Shown piece by piece: positions 1 through 8,685 of a stretch of DNA of 64,000 bases. The translations under genes were made by a program, and so were the position numbers. The stretch is from Petrocella sp. FN5 (GTDB taxonomy: Bacteria; Bacillota; Clostridia; Lachnospirales; Vallitaleaceae). Location of the stretch: NCBI RefSeq assembly GCF_029210395.1, contig NZ_JARGDP010000003.1, forward strand, positions 43,088 through 107,087, read 5' to 3'. The notes below the pieces were generated by a model, which searched no databases, was not told the DNA's origin, and was given only the letters and a program-made list of their open reading frames with translations. Each line of letters starts with the position of its first letter. Positions within the stretch are counted from its first letter, which is position 1.

Positions 1-136
1 AAGTAGTATAACTTTTTTTGAGTGTTTCTGTCAACCCAATTCACTCATTTAATTTAAAAAGTTTTAAGTATATTAGCATCCTGCTTTAAATATTAAACTT
101 TATTTTTCAATATCCCTTAATAATAGAGTGTTAAGT

Positions 137-610
137 TCAAGGTATGCCATCGTGACAGGGGGACCGTGACACATATTCTTCTAGTAGTTCTTTAAAGCCT
201 ACTGTTGGTAAATCTATACTGATTGAAGCCTGATATGAATCGTTAATATTCAAATTAGACTCCGCATTTGAAACATCACTATCATTATTATCTTCCTCCC
301 TCTGATCCTCAACTGGCTGTGTATCATCTTGCTCATCTTCTAATACTTTCAGATAATAAAGGTTAGAGCGCTGACCCCCTTGTACGTGAAAGCGACTTTC
401 ACGCACAAGAAAACCTGCTTCTTCAAGATCATTCAATGCTCTTTGCACAGTCCTGGTACTGATATTGCACTCCTTAGCGATTGTTTTAACCCCAGGAAAG
501 CAAGTCCCCTCGCTGTCAGCACGATTTATCAGATAAAAAGCAACTAGTGTGGCTCTTTGAGTTAATTCTAAAGAGTAAACTCTTTCTATTAAAAGACTTT
601 TGCTATTCAT
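137..610 (-). CDS. Winged-helix (HTH_36-type) DNA-binding protein of the ICE
   Basis: A 157-residue protein, probably an ICE regulator or replication-associated DNA-binding protein. Residues about 13-90 fit a winged helix-turn-helix: the recognition helix region contains STRTVQRALNDLEEAGFL followed by a wing ending in SNLYYLKV. This resembles the HTH_36 domain at the N-terminus of plasmid RepA-like and DnaD-like proteins. The rest is acidic (residues 95-115) and without a recognised domain. The start is supported by a GGAGG six bases upstream; that signal lies inside the end of the preceding CpaE-like gene, with which it overlaps by 8 bp, so it is the last gene seen of the long leftward operon. 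Function beyond DNA binding is not visible. Confidence 0.75.
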   Translation of the reverse strand: MNSKSLLIERVYSLELTQRATLVAFYLINRADSEGTCFPGVKTIAKECNISTRTVQRALNDLEEAGFLVRESRFHVQGGQRSNLYYLKVLEDEQDDTQPVEDQREEDNNDSDVSNAESNLNINDSYQASISIDLPTVGFKELLEEYVSRSPCHDGIP

Positions 611-1634
611 ACTTGACCTCCGATTTTTTTATAAATGGTTTAATAGCTGTTGACCATATGACTTCATTTACTTCCCCATTAAAATAATTAGGTGTGTAAT
701 TTGAAAAATGAATGTCTTTGTGAAGCTTTAGATACTTGTGCTGATCTGGCTCTGCAATAAAAGAAAATATTGTGTTAAGTGATGTTGTATCTAACAGGTT
801 CTTATGTTTTTCAATATCATTCACTTCATAGGGTTTACCTGTTGCACAAAGAATTGCAGCATCACAGTTTTTTCTAATAGCGCTGATAATTCTATTATCA
901 ATCACCCCCATGTCATAAATGATGAAATCAAATTCATCATGACACTCAGAATGGAGCGAAAGGTATTTCACGCCATTGTATAAGATGACATCCTCGTTCG
1001 CTGTCATCCCCTGATAAAATGCCGGTAGTTTACTTAAATGATCATGCTCGTTTGCTTCTACATAACAAACCTTTGCACCGATACTTGATAGGTAATTGAC
1101 AAAATTAATTGCCATGGTAGTTGTACCAACTCTGTGTTGAACCCCCGTGACAGCTATCTTTATTTCTTTTTTTGAGAATTTATATGCATGTAATGTTGTA
1201 TTAAAAGAGGAATCATTTGGATTAAGTTTTAACATAACCTCTCTTTTACTTATTCCTAAATCACTTATGGATTTAAGGAGTTCTGCTTTTATGGCTTCAA
1301 TATCTGTAGCTGTAACAATATTAAAAATTCCATTTTCAATAAGATTAAGGGCTAGATCATGATGCTTTTTCATATCCTCGATATAAAATATCAATCTTGA
1401 TGTGAACATTTTTTTATAAGCACTCACAGCTTCCATAATGTCACTATTTGAATCCTTAATGGCATTAAGATCAATAACCATATACTGAAAGTGATCAAGG
1501 CTTCTAAGGTCGTTGAGAATAAACTGTCTAAGTGAAAAGGTACCAGATAATTTCTTAATGATGATGCCATGCTCATCATTAAGAAAATCCAGCAAATTTA
1601 CGTTGTCATTACTCGATAGGTATAAAAGCATCAT
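603..1634 (-). CDS. CpaE/MinD-like P-loop ATPase of the ICE (second copy)
   Basis: A 343-residue protein with a receiver-like N-terminal half (residues 1-140, no clear phospho-acceptor pattern) and a ParA/MinD-like P-loop ATPase half. The deviant Walker A is around residue 163 (GVQHRVGTTTMAIN); a Walker B-like stretch FDFIIYDMG follows near residue 236. This layout is that of CpaE, which localises Tad pilus machinery. It sits just downstream of VirB4 and a small membrane protein, with GGAGG before the ATGATG start. A second CpaE-like ATPase is encoded in the Tad cluster about 11 kb away, so this one may position the VirB4 side of the machine; that division of labour is inference. Confidence 0.7.
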   Translation of the reverse strand: MMLLYLSSNDNVNLLDFLNDEHGIIIKKLSGTFSLRQFILNDLRSLDHFQYMVIDLNAIKDSNSDIMEAVSAYKKMFTSRLIFYIEDMKKHHDLALNLIENGIFNIVTATDIEAIKAELLKSISDLGISKREVMLKLNPNDSSFNTTLHAYKFSKKEIKIAVTGVQHRVGTTTMAINFVNYLSSIGAKVCYVEANEHDHLSKLPAFYQGMTANEDVILYNGVKYLSLHSECHDEFDFIIYDMGVIDNRIISAIRKNCDAAILCATGKPYEVNDIEKHKNLLDTTSLNTIFSFIAEPDQHKYLKLHKDIHFSNYTPNYFNGEVNEVIWSTAIKPFIKKSEVKYE

Positions 1635-1776
1635 TTACACCTCCTTCCTGCTCAATATGAAAGTCTTTTGGCAGTACGATATCCACTTCCTTTGGTTCAT
1701 ACATAAAAAGCATGACAATGCCAATACCAACGATAACAATATATATCATAAGTTCTATAACAAGTTTCTTCTTCAA
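1609..1776 (-). CDS. Small single-span membrane protein, TTG start
   Basis: A 55-codon frame fills the gap between VirB4 and the CpaE-like gene and overlaps the latter by 26 bp. It would start at TTG and read KKKLVIELMIYIVIVGIGI, a basic N-terminus followed by one hydrophobic span to about residue 25, then a charged tail ending FIPIE. A purine-rich GGAAGG lies 12-13 bases upstream of the TTG, which is far for a ribosome binding site, so the exact start is unsure. The shape is that of small accessory membrane proteins in T4SS operons. No family is recognised. Confidence 0.5.
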   Translation of the reverse strand: MKKKLVIELMIYIVIVGIGIVMLFMYEPKEVDIVLPKDFHIEQEGGVNDAFIPIE

Positions 1777-1785
1777 AATAATTGC

Positions 1786-3609
1786 CTACCTTCCTCCGGA
1801 ATTTCCCATGAATTTGAATTTATAGTCAGGTATCTGAAAATTGACATGGAGTCTTTTTGATCCAACCATAACCAGTGCATTTCCTCTTTTCTTTTGAGCT
1901 AAAAGCTGTTCTTCGGCATCTGTAAGATTAAAAAGTTGTTTTGTTTCAATTAAATTCATGCCATCACAGCCCATCAATATCTTATACGCTGGGATATCTA
2001 ATAAAGCTTGTCCATACATTTTCACTTTAGGATCAAGAAAATCAACGACTGAATGAGAGATGATGGCTATTCCTGCTTCATACTTTCTTGCTCTTTTTTC
2101 AACATTTCTTAAGAATACCAATGACTGTGGCACATTAGGGTCAATCATAAGATAGCTTTCATCACAGATCAAGAGCACTGGTTCTGTTCTATCCAAGCTC
2201 ATTTGTTGCCAGCACCATGTAAGGATATTGAAGTACTGAGTTCTTTTAATATTGTCACTGGTATTTTGAAGATCATGGGTATCTAAACAAATACATCTTG
2301 TATTGGTCTCGATTGAACTTTTTCCATTCCATAAAAAAGCGTCACTACCAAGAGCAATATCTTGAAGCAGTAACGCCAGTTCTTCATATTCATTTTGTTC
2401 ATTTGGTGATATCGATTTATCCTTTATCTTTTCTTTCAAAAGCTCATATAAATCAAGAAACACCGGAAAGTCATCATTAGTTAACTTATTGATATCTGTA
2501 TCCCAATGGATGCCAAAGTTATTATAGAGCTCAATCAGTGTATTTTTAAGAATAGCTTTTTGCTTATCTGAAATTGACGGTAAATAGAGACTAAAGAAGA
2601 TTTCAAGATTTTTCATATATATGGCCATATCGCCCATACCATTGCCTTCATCCTTATAATATTTATCATCTTCATCCACTGGTGTAGGTCTGATTTGAAG
2701 TGGATTAATCTTACCGTTGGTTCCTCCACCTGCATTGATCCAATCGCCATCAAGCGCCATACATAACTCTCTCATTTCTCTTTCTGGATCAATGAAGATA
2801 ATTTTTGTTCCTTTCATATACTCTGAAAGAGCAATGTGCTTAACGACGGTGCTCTTGCCCACACCAGCCACGCCCATAATGGTAAAGTTTGTATTGGTTC
2901 TGTCATTGCCCCTTTTCCATGGATCAAGTACAACCAGACCACCTGTGTTATCTCTTCCAAAATAGTAACCCGTACCGTCATTGTAACCAGAAGATGAAAA
3001 AGGAAAACCCCCGACAAAACTGCTCATCGGAATAACTCTTTTAAGGACTTCTCCAATGGATTCATCGAGGGTATAATATGGGGCAATGCTTTTAAATGCA
3101 TGTTCTTGTAGGTTAGCCATAATTCTTAATTTTGCTTTACTTGTTGCTATGATGCTTTCTGTCTTTCTACAAATCTTTTGAAAGTTATTTTCTTCCCTTG
3201 CTATGGCCATGATGGATATAATCATGGTTCCAACGGTTTCACCTTCTCTGTCAATTTGTAGCATGATCTTTTCCCCATCAAGTGCTGCTTGCTCTGCTCT
3301 TTGTCTAATCAGTGGATCTTTAGCTGATTCAGCAGCACCTCTGTTTTGAATCACACTTTTTGATAATCCTGAAATAAATTCTCCATTATCAATCGGAATA
3401 AATGTAATGCCGACAACTGTTCCAGGTATATTTGTAATTTTTGCTAGCCATCCATAATCCACCTTTTGTGGGTACTTGACGATTCCATAAATTCTCCCTG
3501 TGTTTTCACCTACAATCAGGCTGTTTCTTTTAAGTTCTAAGCCTATTGGAGTGATGATGTTTAATAGACTGTTATTGTACTCCAAGGTACTTTCATTTGT
3601 TTTTTTCAC
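1786..3609 (-). CDS. virB4: VirB4-type conjugation ATPase
   Basis: The T4SS motor ATPase, 607 residues, acting at the cytoplasmic membrane to power assembly and substrate transfer. Residues 1-200 match the N-terminal region of VirB4/TraE proteins; the Walker A is GVAGVGKSTVVKH near residue 250, the nucleotide-binding partner motif is IIFIDPEREMRELC, and the Walker B-like PVLLICDESYLMID lies near residue 480. A GTG start is preceded by GGGAGG. The usual VirB4 is 650-800 residues; the missing N-terminal part appears to be supplied by the separate 217-residue protein encoded just upstream, 24 bp away. Neighbours are an NlpC/P60 hydrolase and a CpaE-like ATPase. The family call is firm. Confidence 0.93.
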   Translation of the reverse strand: MKKTNESTLEYNNSLLNIITPIGLELKRNSLIVGENTGRIYGIVKYPQKVDYGWLAKITNIPGTVVGITFIPIDNGEFISGLSKSVIQNRGAAESAKDPLIRQRAEQAALDGEKIMLQIDREGETVGTMIISIMAIAREENNFQKICRKTESIIATSKAKLRIMANLQEHAFKSIAPYYTLDESIGEVLKRVIPMSSFVGGFPFSSSGYNDGTGYYFGRDNTGGLVVLDPWKRGNDRTNTNFTIMGVAGVGKSTVVKHIALSEYMKGTKIIFIDPEREMRELCMALDGDWINAGGGTNGKINPLQIRPTPVDEDDKYYKDEGNGMGDMAIYMKNLEIFFSLYLPSISDKQKAILKNTLIELYNNFGIHWDTDINKLTNDDFPVFLDLYELLKEKIKDKSISPNEQNEYEELALLLQDIALGSDAFLWNGKSSIETNTRCICLDTHDLQNTSDNIKRTQYFNILTWCWQQMSLDRTEPVLLICDESYLMIDPNVPQSLVFLRNVEKRARKYEAGIAIISHSVVDFLDPKVKMYGQALLDIPAYKILMGCDGMNLIETKQLFNLTDAEEQLLAQKKRGNALVMVGSKRLHVNFQIPDYKFKFMGNSGGR

Positions 3610-3633
3610 GTATTTGCCTCCCTTAAGTTTAAT

Positions 3634-4287
3634 TTAGATGTCCATATTTTCTATATGGGTATATGCTGGGTTATTAATGAGATTGCATAACCTGACGATT
3701 TCCTGTTCTTTGATAATATCTAAGCTGATATTTACACTTTCAAACTTCTGAATCATTTCCTTACACTCTTTAATCAAATCTGATTCTATGCCTTCTCGAT
3801 ATCGACTCCACAGCATGATAAAAAAGTTTCTTTCTATAACTTCACCACTGGTAGCAAAATTACTGATTTCCATGATTTCATTTCTAAGAAGCTCTTTTTG
3901 TTTTTGATCTGTCGTTTCTGATAAGAGACTTTGATATTCATTCACCAGTGGTGTTATATCTACAGGTCTTGAGACAGCTAAAAACTTAAAGGGTTTCTGA
4001 ACACTAGATAATTCAGCTGTTAAAACCTTTGAAATCTGTTCTTTTTCACTGTCTGAGAACAAATCTATGCTAATGGGATGAATCTTAATATAGGCGATAA
4101 TTTGCCCATCTCTCGTGTATAAGAAACTGTCATGAATATCTTTCACATTGACAAATTCTTGGGCTGTTTTTTGTTTTTCTGATATTTGATTCGTCTTTGA
4201 TTGAATGGGTCTTTTTAAAAAGAAAAAGGCTACTGCTCCTGCAATAGCACATAATACAATCATAACAATTGGTAATACTGGATTCAT
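3634..4287 (-). CDS. Membrane-anchored VirB4 N-terminal-like (TraC-N) protein
   Basis: A 217-residue protein with an N-terminal membrane span (residues 5-25, PIVMIVLCAIAGAVAFFFL) followed by a soluble domain. Residues 45-105 (NVKDIHDSFLYTRDGQI, then YIKIHPISIDLF and FKFLAVSRPVDI) resemble the N-terminal domain of TraC/VirB4-type ATPases, which precedes the P-loop part in single-chain versions. It is encoded immediately before the ATPase gene, so the two probably form one functional VirB4, with this part tethering it to the membrane. No nucleotide-binding motif is present. The homology is judged by eye and could not be tested. Confidence 0.6.
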   Translation of the reverse strand: MNPVLPIVMIVLCAIAGAVAFFFLKRPIQSKTNQISEKQKTAQEFVNVKDIHDSFLYTRDGQIIAYIKIHPISIDLFSDSEKEQISKVLTAELSSVQKPFKFLAVSRPVDITPLVNEYQSLLSETTDQKQKELLRNEIMEISNFATSGEVIERNFFIMLWSRYREGIESDLIKECKEMIQKFESVNISLDIIKEQEIVRLCNLINNPAYTHIENMDI

Positions 4288-4303
4288 GTTTGACCTCCCT
4301 GAT

Positions 4304-5533
4304 TTAATTGATTAGCACTGCCGGTCTTCTAAATATATGAAGACCAATACTTTCTGCTGTTGCTATTGAAACGTTATTAGCACCTGCTGAACAATGGACA
4401 ACCAATATTTGTCCGTCAGCATTTCTGCCTACGACGATACCGATGTGATTGACCTTTCTTGTTCCTGGTGTTGCAAGAAAAGCTAGATCACCTAACCTTG
4501 CTGTACTGGCAGGAATACTGGTCGATACATTCCACTGTGCTGTTGTGCCATGGCCTATGGTTGACTCAATGGACTCAGCAGCCAATCCTGCATTCACGAA
4601 TACCCAAGTTACAAAGCCTGAACAATCAAGACCAAAGGGACGTATTGTGCCAGTCGATGAGCTTCCCGGAGAAGTTACTTCCATATCTCTTCCAAAACGC
4701 TCATCCCATCCCATGGCAAGGCTTTTTCCACCCCAGAAATAATTCACTTTCCCTACTAGACTCTCTGCTGCTTCAACAACTTTCTCACTTTCAATGGTTA
4801 TACCTTCAGGGATATAACTTTGTATGTCTTTAATTTCTTGCCCAGTTAAAAACGTTTTGACATTGCTTGATGCCATCAGTACACCATAACCACTTTGCCG
4901 CATTTCAGCAATCATCTGATTCTGCACATCATCAAATCCATATATTTCACCGATATCTTCTGCTGTCAAACTGTCAATGGTAATAATTTTCGTCGTTGTC
5001 GTAACTATTTTTGTCTTGGTAACTTTCTCTCCCTTGCCATTGGTTGTCGTGACTTCAACTTCTTTTGATGAAGTCTCATAAGCAGTGTTAATTACATTCA
5101 TATCCCAGTAGACCTTTTTAAGCTTTTCGACTTGCTTATCAGATAGGACAGCAATCTGCTCAGCATCATCCTTTGTCCCATTGTATTTCACAGCGAAAGC
5201 AATCAATACATCTTCTGAATTATCAATGAGTGTGCCATCTTCACTTCCCATTACTATGGTTTTAATGGCATCAGCAGAAGAATCTGATTGCTCCTGCTGA
5301 ATGCTATATCTAAAATCTTCTTTCATTTCATTCAAGACGCTAATAACAGAAACTGTTTCGTCATGACCACCAAGTATTGAAAAGAAGATAGCAAATGGTG
5401 AGGATAAAACGAGTAGAATGATAATAAAAGGAACAAGGCAGGCAATCAAAATGATTCGCCTGCCCTTTTCATCTGACAAAACTGTTGTAGCAACCTTTGC
5501 TACTACCTTTAGTGTTGCTGGATCTATTGCCAT
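4304..5533 (-). CDS. Membrane-anchored NlpC/P60 cell-wall hydrolase
   Basis: A 409-residue peptidoglycan hydrolase (C40 family), the T4SS component that opens the wall. There is one N-terminal membrane span (residues 28-55, IILIACLVPFIIILLVLSS), a linker/lysozyme-like region (about 60-240), and a C-terminal NlpC/P60 domain with the catalytic cysteine in FGLDCSGFVTWVF, the histidine in KVNHIGIVVG, and HCSAG as third site. Gram-positive conjugation systems carry such VirB1-like enzymes (for example Orf14 of Tn916). It lies between the secreted aromatic-rich protein and VirB4. Start supported by AAGGAG upstream. Whether the middle region is itself a glycosidase cannot be read. Confidence 0.9.
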   Translation of the reverse strand: MAIDPATLKVVAKVATTVLSDEKGRRIILIACLVPFIIILLVLSSPFAIFFSILGGHDETVSVISVLNEMKEDFRYSIQQEQSDSSADAIKTIVMGSEDGTLIDNSEDVLIAFAVKYNGTKDDAEQIAVLSDKQVEKLKKVYWDMNVINTAYETSSKEVEVTTTNGKGEKVTKTKIVTTTTKIITIDSLTAEDIGEIYGFDDVQNQMIAEMRQSGYGVLMASSNVKTFLTGQEIKDIQSYIPEGITIESEKVVEAAESLVGKVNYFWGGKSLAMGWDERFGRDMEVTSPGSSSTGTIRPFGLDCSGFVTWVFVNAGLAAESIESTIGHGTTAQWNVSTSIPASTARLGDLAFLATPGTRKVNHIGIVVGRNADGQILVVHCSAGANNVSIATAESIGLHIFRRPAVLIN

Positions 5534-5538
5534 GTCAA

Positions 5539-7584
5539 TTACTCACTCCTTTTGGGACCAATGTGCCAATCCATATATAAATCACCATCAATGGTCACAT
5601 TGTCATTTAAATTAATTCTAAGCATGCCATCAGGGGTCCACATATCTATGATTTCTGAATAGACACTATACCTTCCATCAGGAAACCATAATGGTGTGAA
5701 ATGTACTCTGCTATTAAATGTTGAATACTTATTTTCCTTGAAGGCAAATTCACCATATCCCCTTGTATCCAGTAACCTCCAGTAAGTGTCATAATGAAAT
5801 TCAGGGAAATAGGTAATGACATTTTGAGCATTGGTAACGTGAGAACTTGGGGCATTGGTTGTTGGAAAAGTTGAAACATTAATATTAACACCATAGCCTG
5901 ATTTCATAACCGCTCCGTCTGCGGTTGGAGATTTTTCATCTGGTTCCAATGACATCGTTCCTGTGAGACTGGCACTATAGTTTGTATAGTCATATTCCCA
6001 ATGTCCTTCATCTACCCAATGGCCATTGTCAACCCATTCACCTTCATCTACCCAGCGGTATCTTCTGTGGCCTGGACAATAATCGTCATCTCCATCACCA
6101 TCAGTATCTCTACATCCACCAGAATGATGATGGGTATAGTAATCTTTCTGCCAATCAGATTCCCATTCCCATTTTGGATGCCATACCCATTTAGGAATCC
6201 AGTTACAATCATACACGCCCCAGTTCGCAGTAGTTTTCTCTGCTTTTACCGGAATACTTGGTAAGGTAAAATGATCATTTCGGTCATTGGCTGTTGGATT
6301 TGGTGGTTCGCTCAAGCTTAAATCTACAACTTTACCTATTAAGGTAGCACTACGACTTGTTCCATCAATTTTTGCTGCACTGTTTCCACTAACATTTACT
6401 TGAATTGTTACGTCACCAGGCGTATTTGGAGTATGCCATTTGAGCCAAACCAGTTCTGAACCGCCACTAGGAATAACGACCTCAGTACTCTTTGAATAGC
6501 CATTTGCACTGATGGTTACAGTGGCTGTATTTTTAACTGGATTGTTGTAGGCAGCTTCACTTTCATGACGGTTATCGGGCGTTATGTCATCACTTGCGTA
6601 AACTCGAACTGACGTAATAACATCTGTGTCAACACGATACTCATAGTCATACTCTGTATCATTTTCAACGACATTGACCGCATTCGCCTTTAATAGGCGC
6701 ATACCCCAACCACCGCCTGCTATGATACGATCTAAATCCCAATACACATTATCAGGAAGTGCTGACGTTACCGGATAACCAAACCAACTTTCCTCTAAGA
6801 AAATAGAATTGGGCAAATCAGAATGGGTCATTCCCGATATATATTGTCCGTCAGATCCACCCCTAAAATTAAAATACCCTAGCTTTTGAGCTAAGGCATA
6901 TTCTGTGGCGGTAAAGGCTAATGTGGTTGTTCGGTCTTTTAGATATGAAATAATCACAGGTTCGTAAACAATCAGCCATGGTACTTTGTTCTGATATTTA
7001 TCATTGACTTTGATAGGCAATATTTCTTCTGCTGGATAACGTTTTGTTTCACCTTCAATGGTAAAACTAATGTTTTCAACTAGACCTTCTCTTGAAGTTC
7101 CTTTTTGGGATGCAAAGGCATCAATAAAGTAATTTAATGTTGCTGTATCACCAAAGTAGGACTTAATAGCATTAATATTTCCACCATGGGTAATAGGAAT
7201 TGGCGGAGGGCTATCTATAAGAATTTTAGGATTATTGTTTGATGTTAATGCATTCCCATTTTGATAGCCTACTTTACTTTCAATACCATAAAATACACTT
7301 GATGGCATTGAAAAGTTTGATGGTTTTACATAGATAGGTCTTGAGCTTAACATCCTCCAATCTGAGCTTAAACTTGTATTCTTATCAGCTTGATCTGACA
7401 ATCCAACATACACAGATACCTTATACATATATTCACTGCCACGGTAAAAACCTTTACCCTCTAGTGCGTTACTGGTATCACCAGAACCTGTATCAGCATT
7501 ATCATCGGCATATGCGGCTATCGAACTAATGAGTAGTGCTATAACAAGTAATGTTCCTAGTGTACTTTTATATCTTTTCATCAT
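5539..7584 (-). CDS. Large secreted protein with Trp/His-rich repeat segment and DxDGDG motif
   Basis: A 681-residue exported protein with a clear signal peptide (KRYKSTLGTLLVIALLISS, cleavage near AYADD). The middle (about 330-420) has beta-sandwich character, with a CARDB-like pattern (VNVSGNS, WHTPNTPGDVTIQV). Around residues 458-540 lies a striking segment: WIPKWVWHPKWEWESDW, HHHSGGC, the calcium-loop-like DTDGDGDDD, then tandem W-V-D-x-G-x-W units. The C-terminus (DGDLYMDWHIGPKRSE) looks structured. The second in-frame ATG pair is preferred because it has GGAGG at proper spacing. A terminator-like stem-loop sits just before the gene. I recall similar proteins in clostridial ICEs (possibly the group called DUF5704), but am not sure. 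It is probably a surface or adhesin component of the conjugation apparatus; this is inference. Confidence 0.6.
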   Translation of the reverse strand: MMKRYKSTLGTLLVIALLISSIAAYADDNADTGSGDTSNALEGKGFYRGSEYMYKVSVYVGLSDQADKNTSLSSDWRMLSSRPIYVKPSNFSMPSSVFYGIESKVGYQNGNALTSNNNPKILIDSPPPIPITHGGNINAIKSYFGDTATLNYFIDAFASQKGTSREGLVENISFTIEGETKRYPAEEILPIKVNDKYQNKVPWLIVYEPVIISYLKDRTTTLAFTATEYALAQKLGYFNFRGGSDGQYISGMTHSDLPNSIFLEESWFGYPVTSALPDNVYWDLDRIIAGGGWGMRLLKANAVNVVENDTEYDYEYRVDTDVITSVRVYASDDITPDNRHESEAAYNNPVKNTATVTISANGYSKSTEVVIPSGGSELVWLKWHTPNTPGDVTIQVNVSGNSAAKIDGTSRSATLIGKVVDLSLSEPPNPTANDRNDHFTLPSIPVKAEKTTANWGVYDCNWIPKWVWHPKWEWESDWQKDYYTHHHSGGCRDTDGDGDDDYCPGHRRYRWVDEGEWVDNGHWVDEGHWEYDYTNYSASLTGTMSLEPDEKSPTADGAVMKSGYGVNINVSTFPTTNAPSSHVTNAQNVITYFPEFHYDTYWRLLDTRGYGEFAFKENKYSTFNSRVHFTPLWFPDGRYSVYSEIIDMWTPDGMLRINLNDNVTIDGDLYMDWHIGPKRSE

Positions 7585-7596
7585 ATTCATTCCTCC

Positions 7597-7632
7597 AAAA
7601 AAAGACAGTCCCCCATATTCTAAGAGACTGTC
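7597..7632 (-). terminator. Stem-loop with T-tract between two ICE genes
   Basis: Read leftward, GACAGTC and GACTGTC form a 7-bp stem with a 15-nt loop and are followed by seven T. It ends the unit containing the acidic membrane protein, or attenuates transcription into the secreted 681-residue protein whose ribosome binding site follows directly. Confidence 0.65.
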
Positions 7633-7651
7633 TCAAATAATTTATTTTCAT

Positions 7652-8239
7652 TTAAAATTTATCCCCTGTGCCAGGAACATAATCACTTAATTCAGATCCA
7701 TCAATTTCTTCAGCATTAACTGCATTAGCAGGATTAGCAAATGGATTTTCAGATGGTGGTACTAAATTGCTTTCGTACTCTTCCTCTACTACCGGCTCTG
7801 GTTCTGTTGATTCTTGAGGTTTACTCACTTCAACAACCTCTTCCGTTTCAACAACTAAATCTTCTTCATCGTACTCTGGTACATTTTCCATATCTTCTAA
7901 ATCGTCATTAGTTTCTGGTTTATCCTTTGGTACTTCTAGTTCTGGTTTTTCTGGTGGTTCGGGCATTGGCTTTTCAATAGAAACAACTTCTTCGTTATCT
8001 TCTATTACCACTGTTTCTGTATCCTGAATTTTAGGAACTTCAACAATGGGCTTAACTTCTTCATATACTTCAATTTCTTCTACAACAGGCATGTTATCCT
8101 GATTTTCTGATGATAAATTATCCTTAGTAACTTCTCCTGTATTTAGCTTTGAAAAAATCAAAGCTCCAAATATTACTGCAACTATGATTAAAGATGTTCC
8201 TGTAACCAATGTTATTTGTTTTGAATTCATTTTTTTCAT
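7652..8239 (-). CDS. Acidic single-span membrane/surface protein
   Basis: A 195-residue protein with a short basic N-terminus, one membrane span at residues 7-30 (ITLVTGTSLIIVAVIFGAL) and then a long low-complexity extracellular region rich in Glu, Val and Pro (repeated VVEE and PEPPEKPELEVPKDKPE-like runs) ending in SELSDYVPGTGDKF. The composition suggests an extended wall-spanning stalk. A GTG two codons earlier is possible, but the ATG has AAGGAGG at the right distance. It is encoded between the PadR regulator and the secreted 681-residue protein. No known family; the role as a spacer in the conjugation apparatus is inference. Confidence 0.7.
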   Translation of the reverse strand: MKKMNSKQITLVTGTSLIIVAVIFGALIFSKLNTGEVTKDNLSSENQDNMPVVEEIEVYEEVKPIVEVPKIQDTETVVIEDNEEVVSIEKPMPEPPEKPELEVPKDKPETNDDLEDMENVPEYDEEDLVVETEEVVEVSKPQESTEPEPVVEEEYESNLVPPSENPFANPANAVNAEEIDGSELSDYVPGTGDKF

Positions 8240-8252
8240 ATCCACGACCTCC

Positions 8253-8579
8253 TTAGGTTTCGTTTATAATCAACTTTACTTCTTCTAGTTTTTCTTTGAG
8301 CATATCAACTTCATGTTGAAGGATTTTCTCCCCTTCTTCTGTCAATTGATAGGTCTTCTTGTTTCTCTCTTGGCTGGTTTCTTCAACCTGTTCTATGAGC
8401 TTATGGTCCACTAACTTTTTTAGTGTGGGGTACATGGTTCCAGTCCTTACCTCAAGTCTACCTTTTGTGATATTTAGTATATCTCTTGTCAGCTCGTAAC
8501 CACTCATCGACTCCTTAGATAGTGCCAATAAGATATAAAAGCTTGGTTCATTCAGATTTATAGAAGATTTATTATTCAT
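8253..8579 (-). CDS. PadR-family transcriptional regulator
   Basis: A 108-residue winged-helix regulator: PSFYILLALSKESMSGYEL, then LEVRTGTMYPTLKKLVDHKL and the wing with QLTEEGEKIL, which are hallmark PadR patterns, followed by a C-terminal dimerisation helix. A longer frame from an upstream ATG exists, but that start would lie inside the palindromic operator; the internal ATG has GGAG nine bases upstream and is preferred. It has its own promoter and operator, in the middle of the conjugation gene cluster, so it probably represses itself and the surface-protein genes downstream. The inducer is not visible. Confidence 0.88.
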   Translation of the reverse strand: MNNKSSINLNEPSFYILLALSKESMSGYELTRDILNITKGRLEVRTGTMYPTLKKLVDHKLIEQVEETSQERNKKTYQLTEEGEKILQHEVDMLKEKLEEVKLIINET

Positions 8580-8608
8580 GTTCATCAACTCCAATAACAA
8601 TATGTACA

Positions 8609-8629
8609 ACATGTACAATCTATACATGT
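8609..8629. promoter_or_regulatory. Palindromic operator, probably for PadR autoregulation
   Basis: ACATGTA, a 7-base spacer and TACATGT form a perfect inverted repeat just upstream of the PadR start, with another partial GTACAACAT beside it. PadR proteins typically bind ATGT...ACAT palindromes. It lies between the putative -10 box and the start codon. Confidence 0.6.
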
Positions 8630-8640
8630 TCTATATATTC

Positions 8641-8669
8641 ATATTATAATCAAAGATTTTATTTGTCTA
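8641..8669 (-). promoter_or_regulatory. Putative promoter of the PadR gene
   Basis: TAGACA and TAATAT separated by 17 bases, directly upstream of the palindromic operator and reading towards the PadR gene. One mismatch to TTGACA in the -35 box. Confidence 0.5.
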
Positions 8670-8685
8670 TACTTCACTTATTTTT

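Noticed and set aside
1..136. Left-edge stretch as ICE end
   Set aside because: AT-rich with no repeats, att-like core or integrase; it is simply cut by the window edge.
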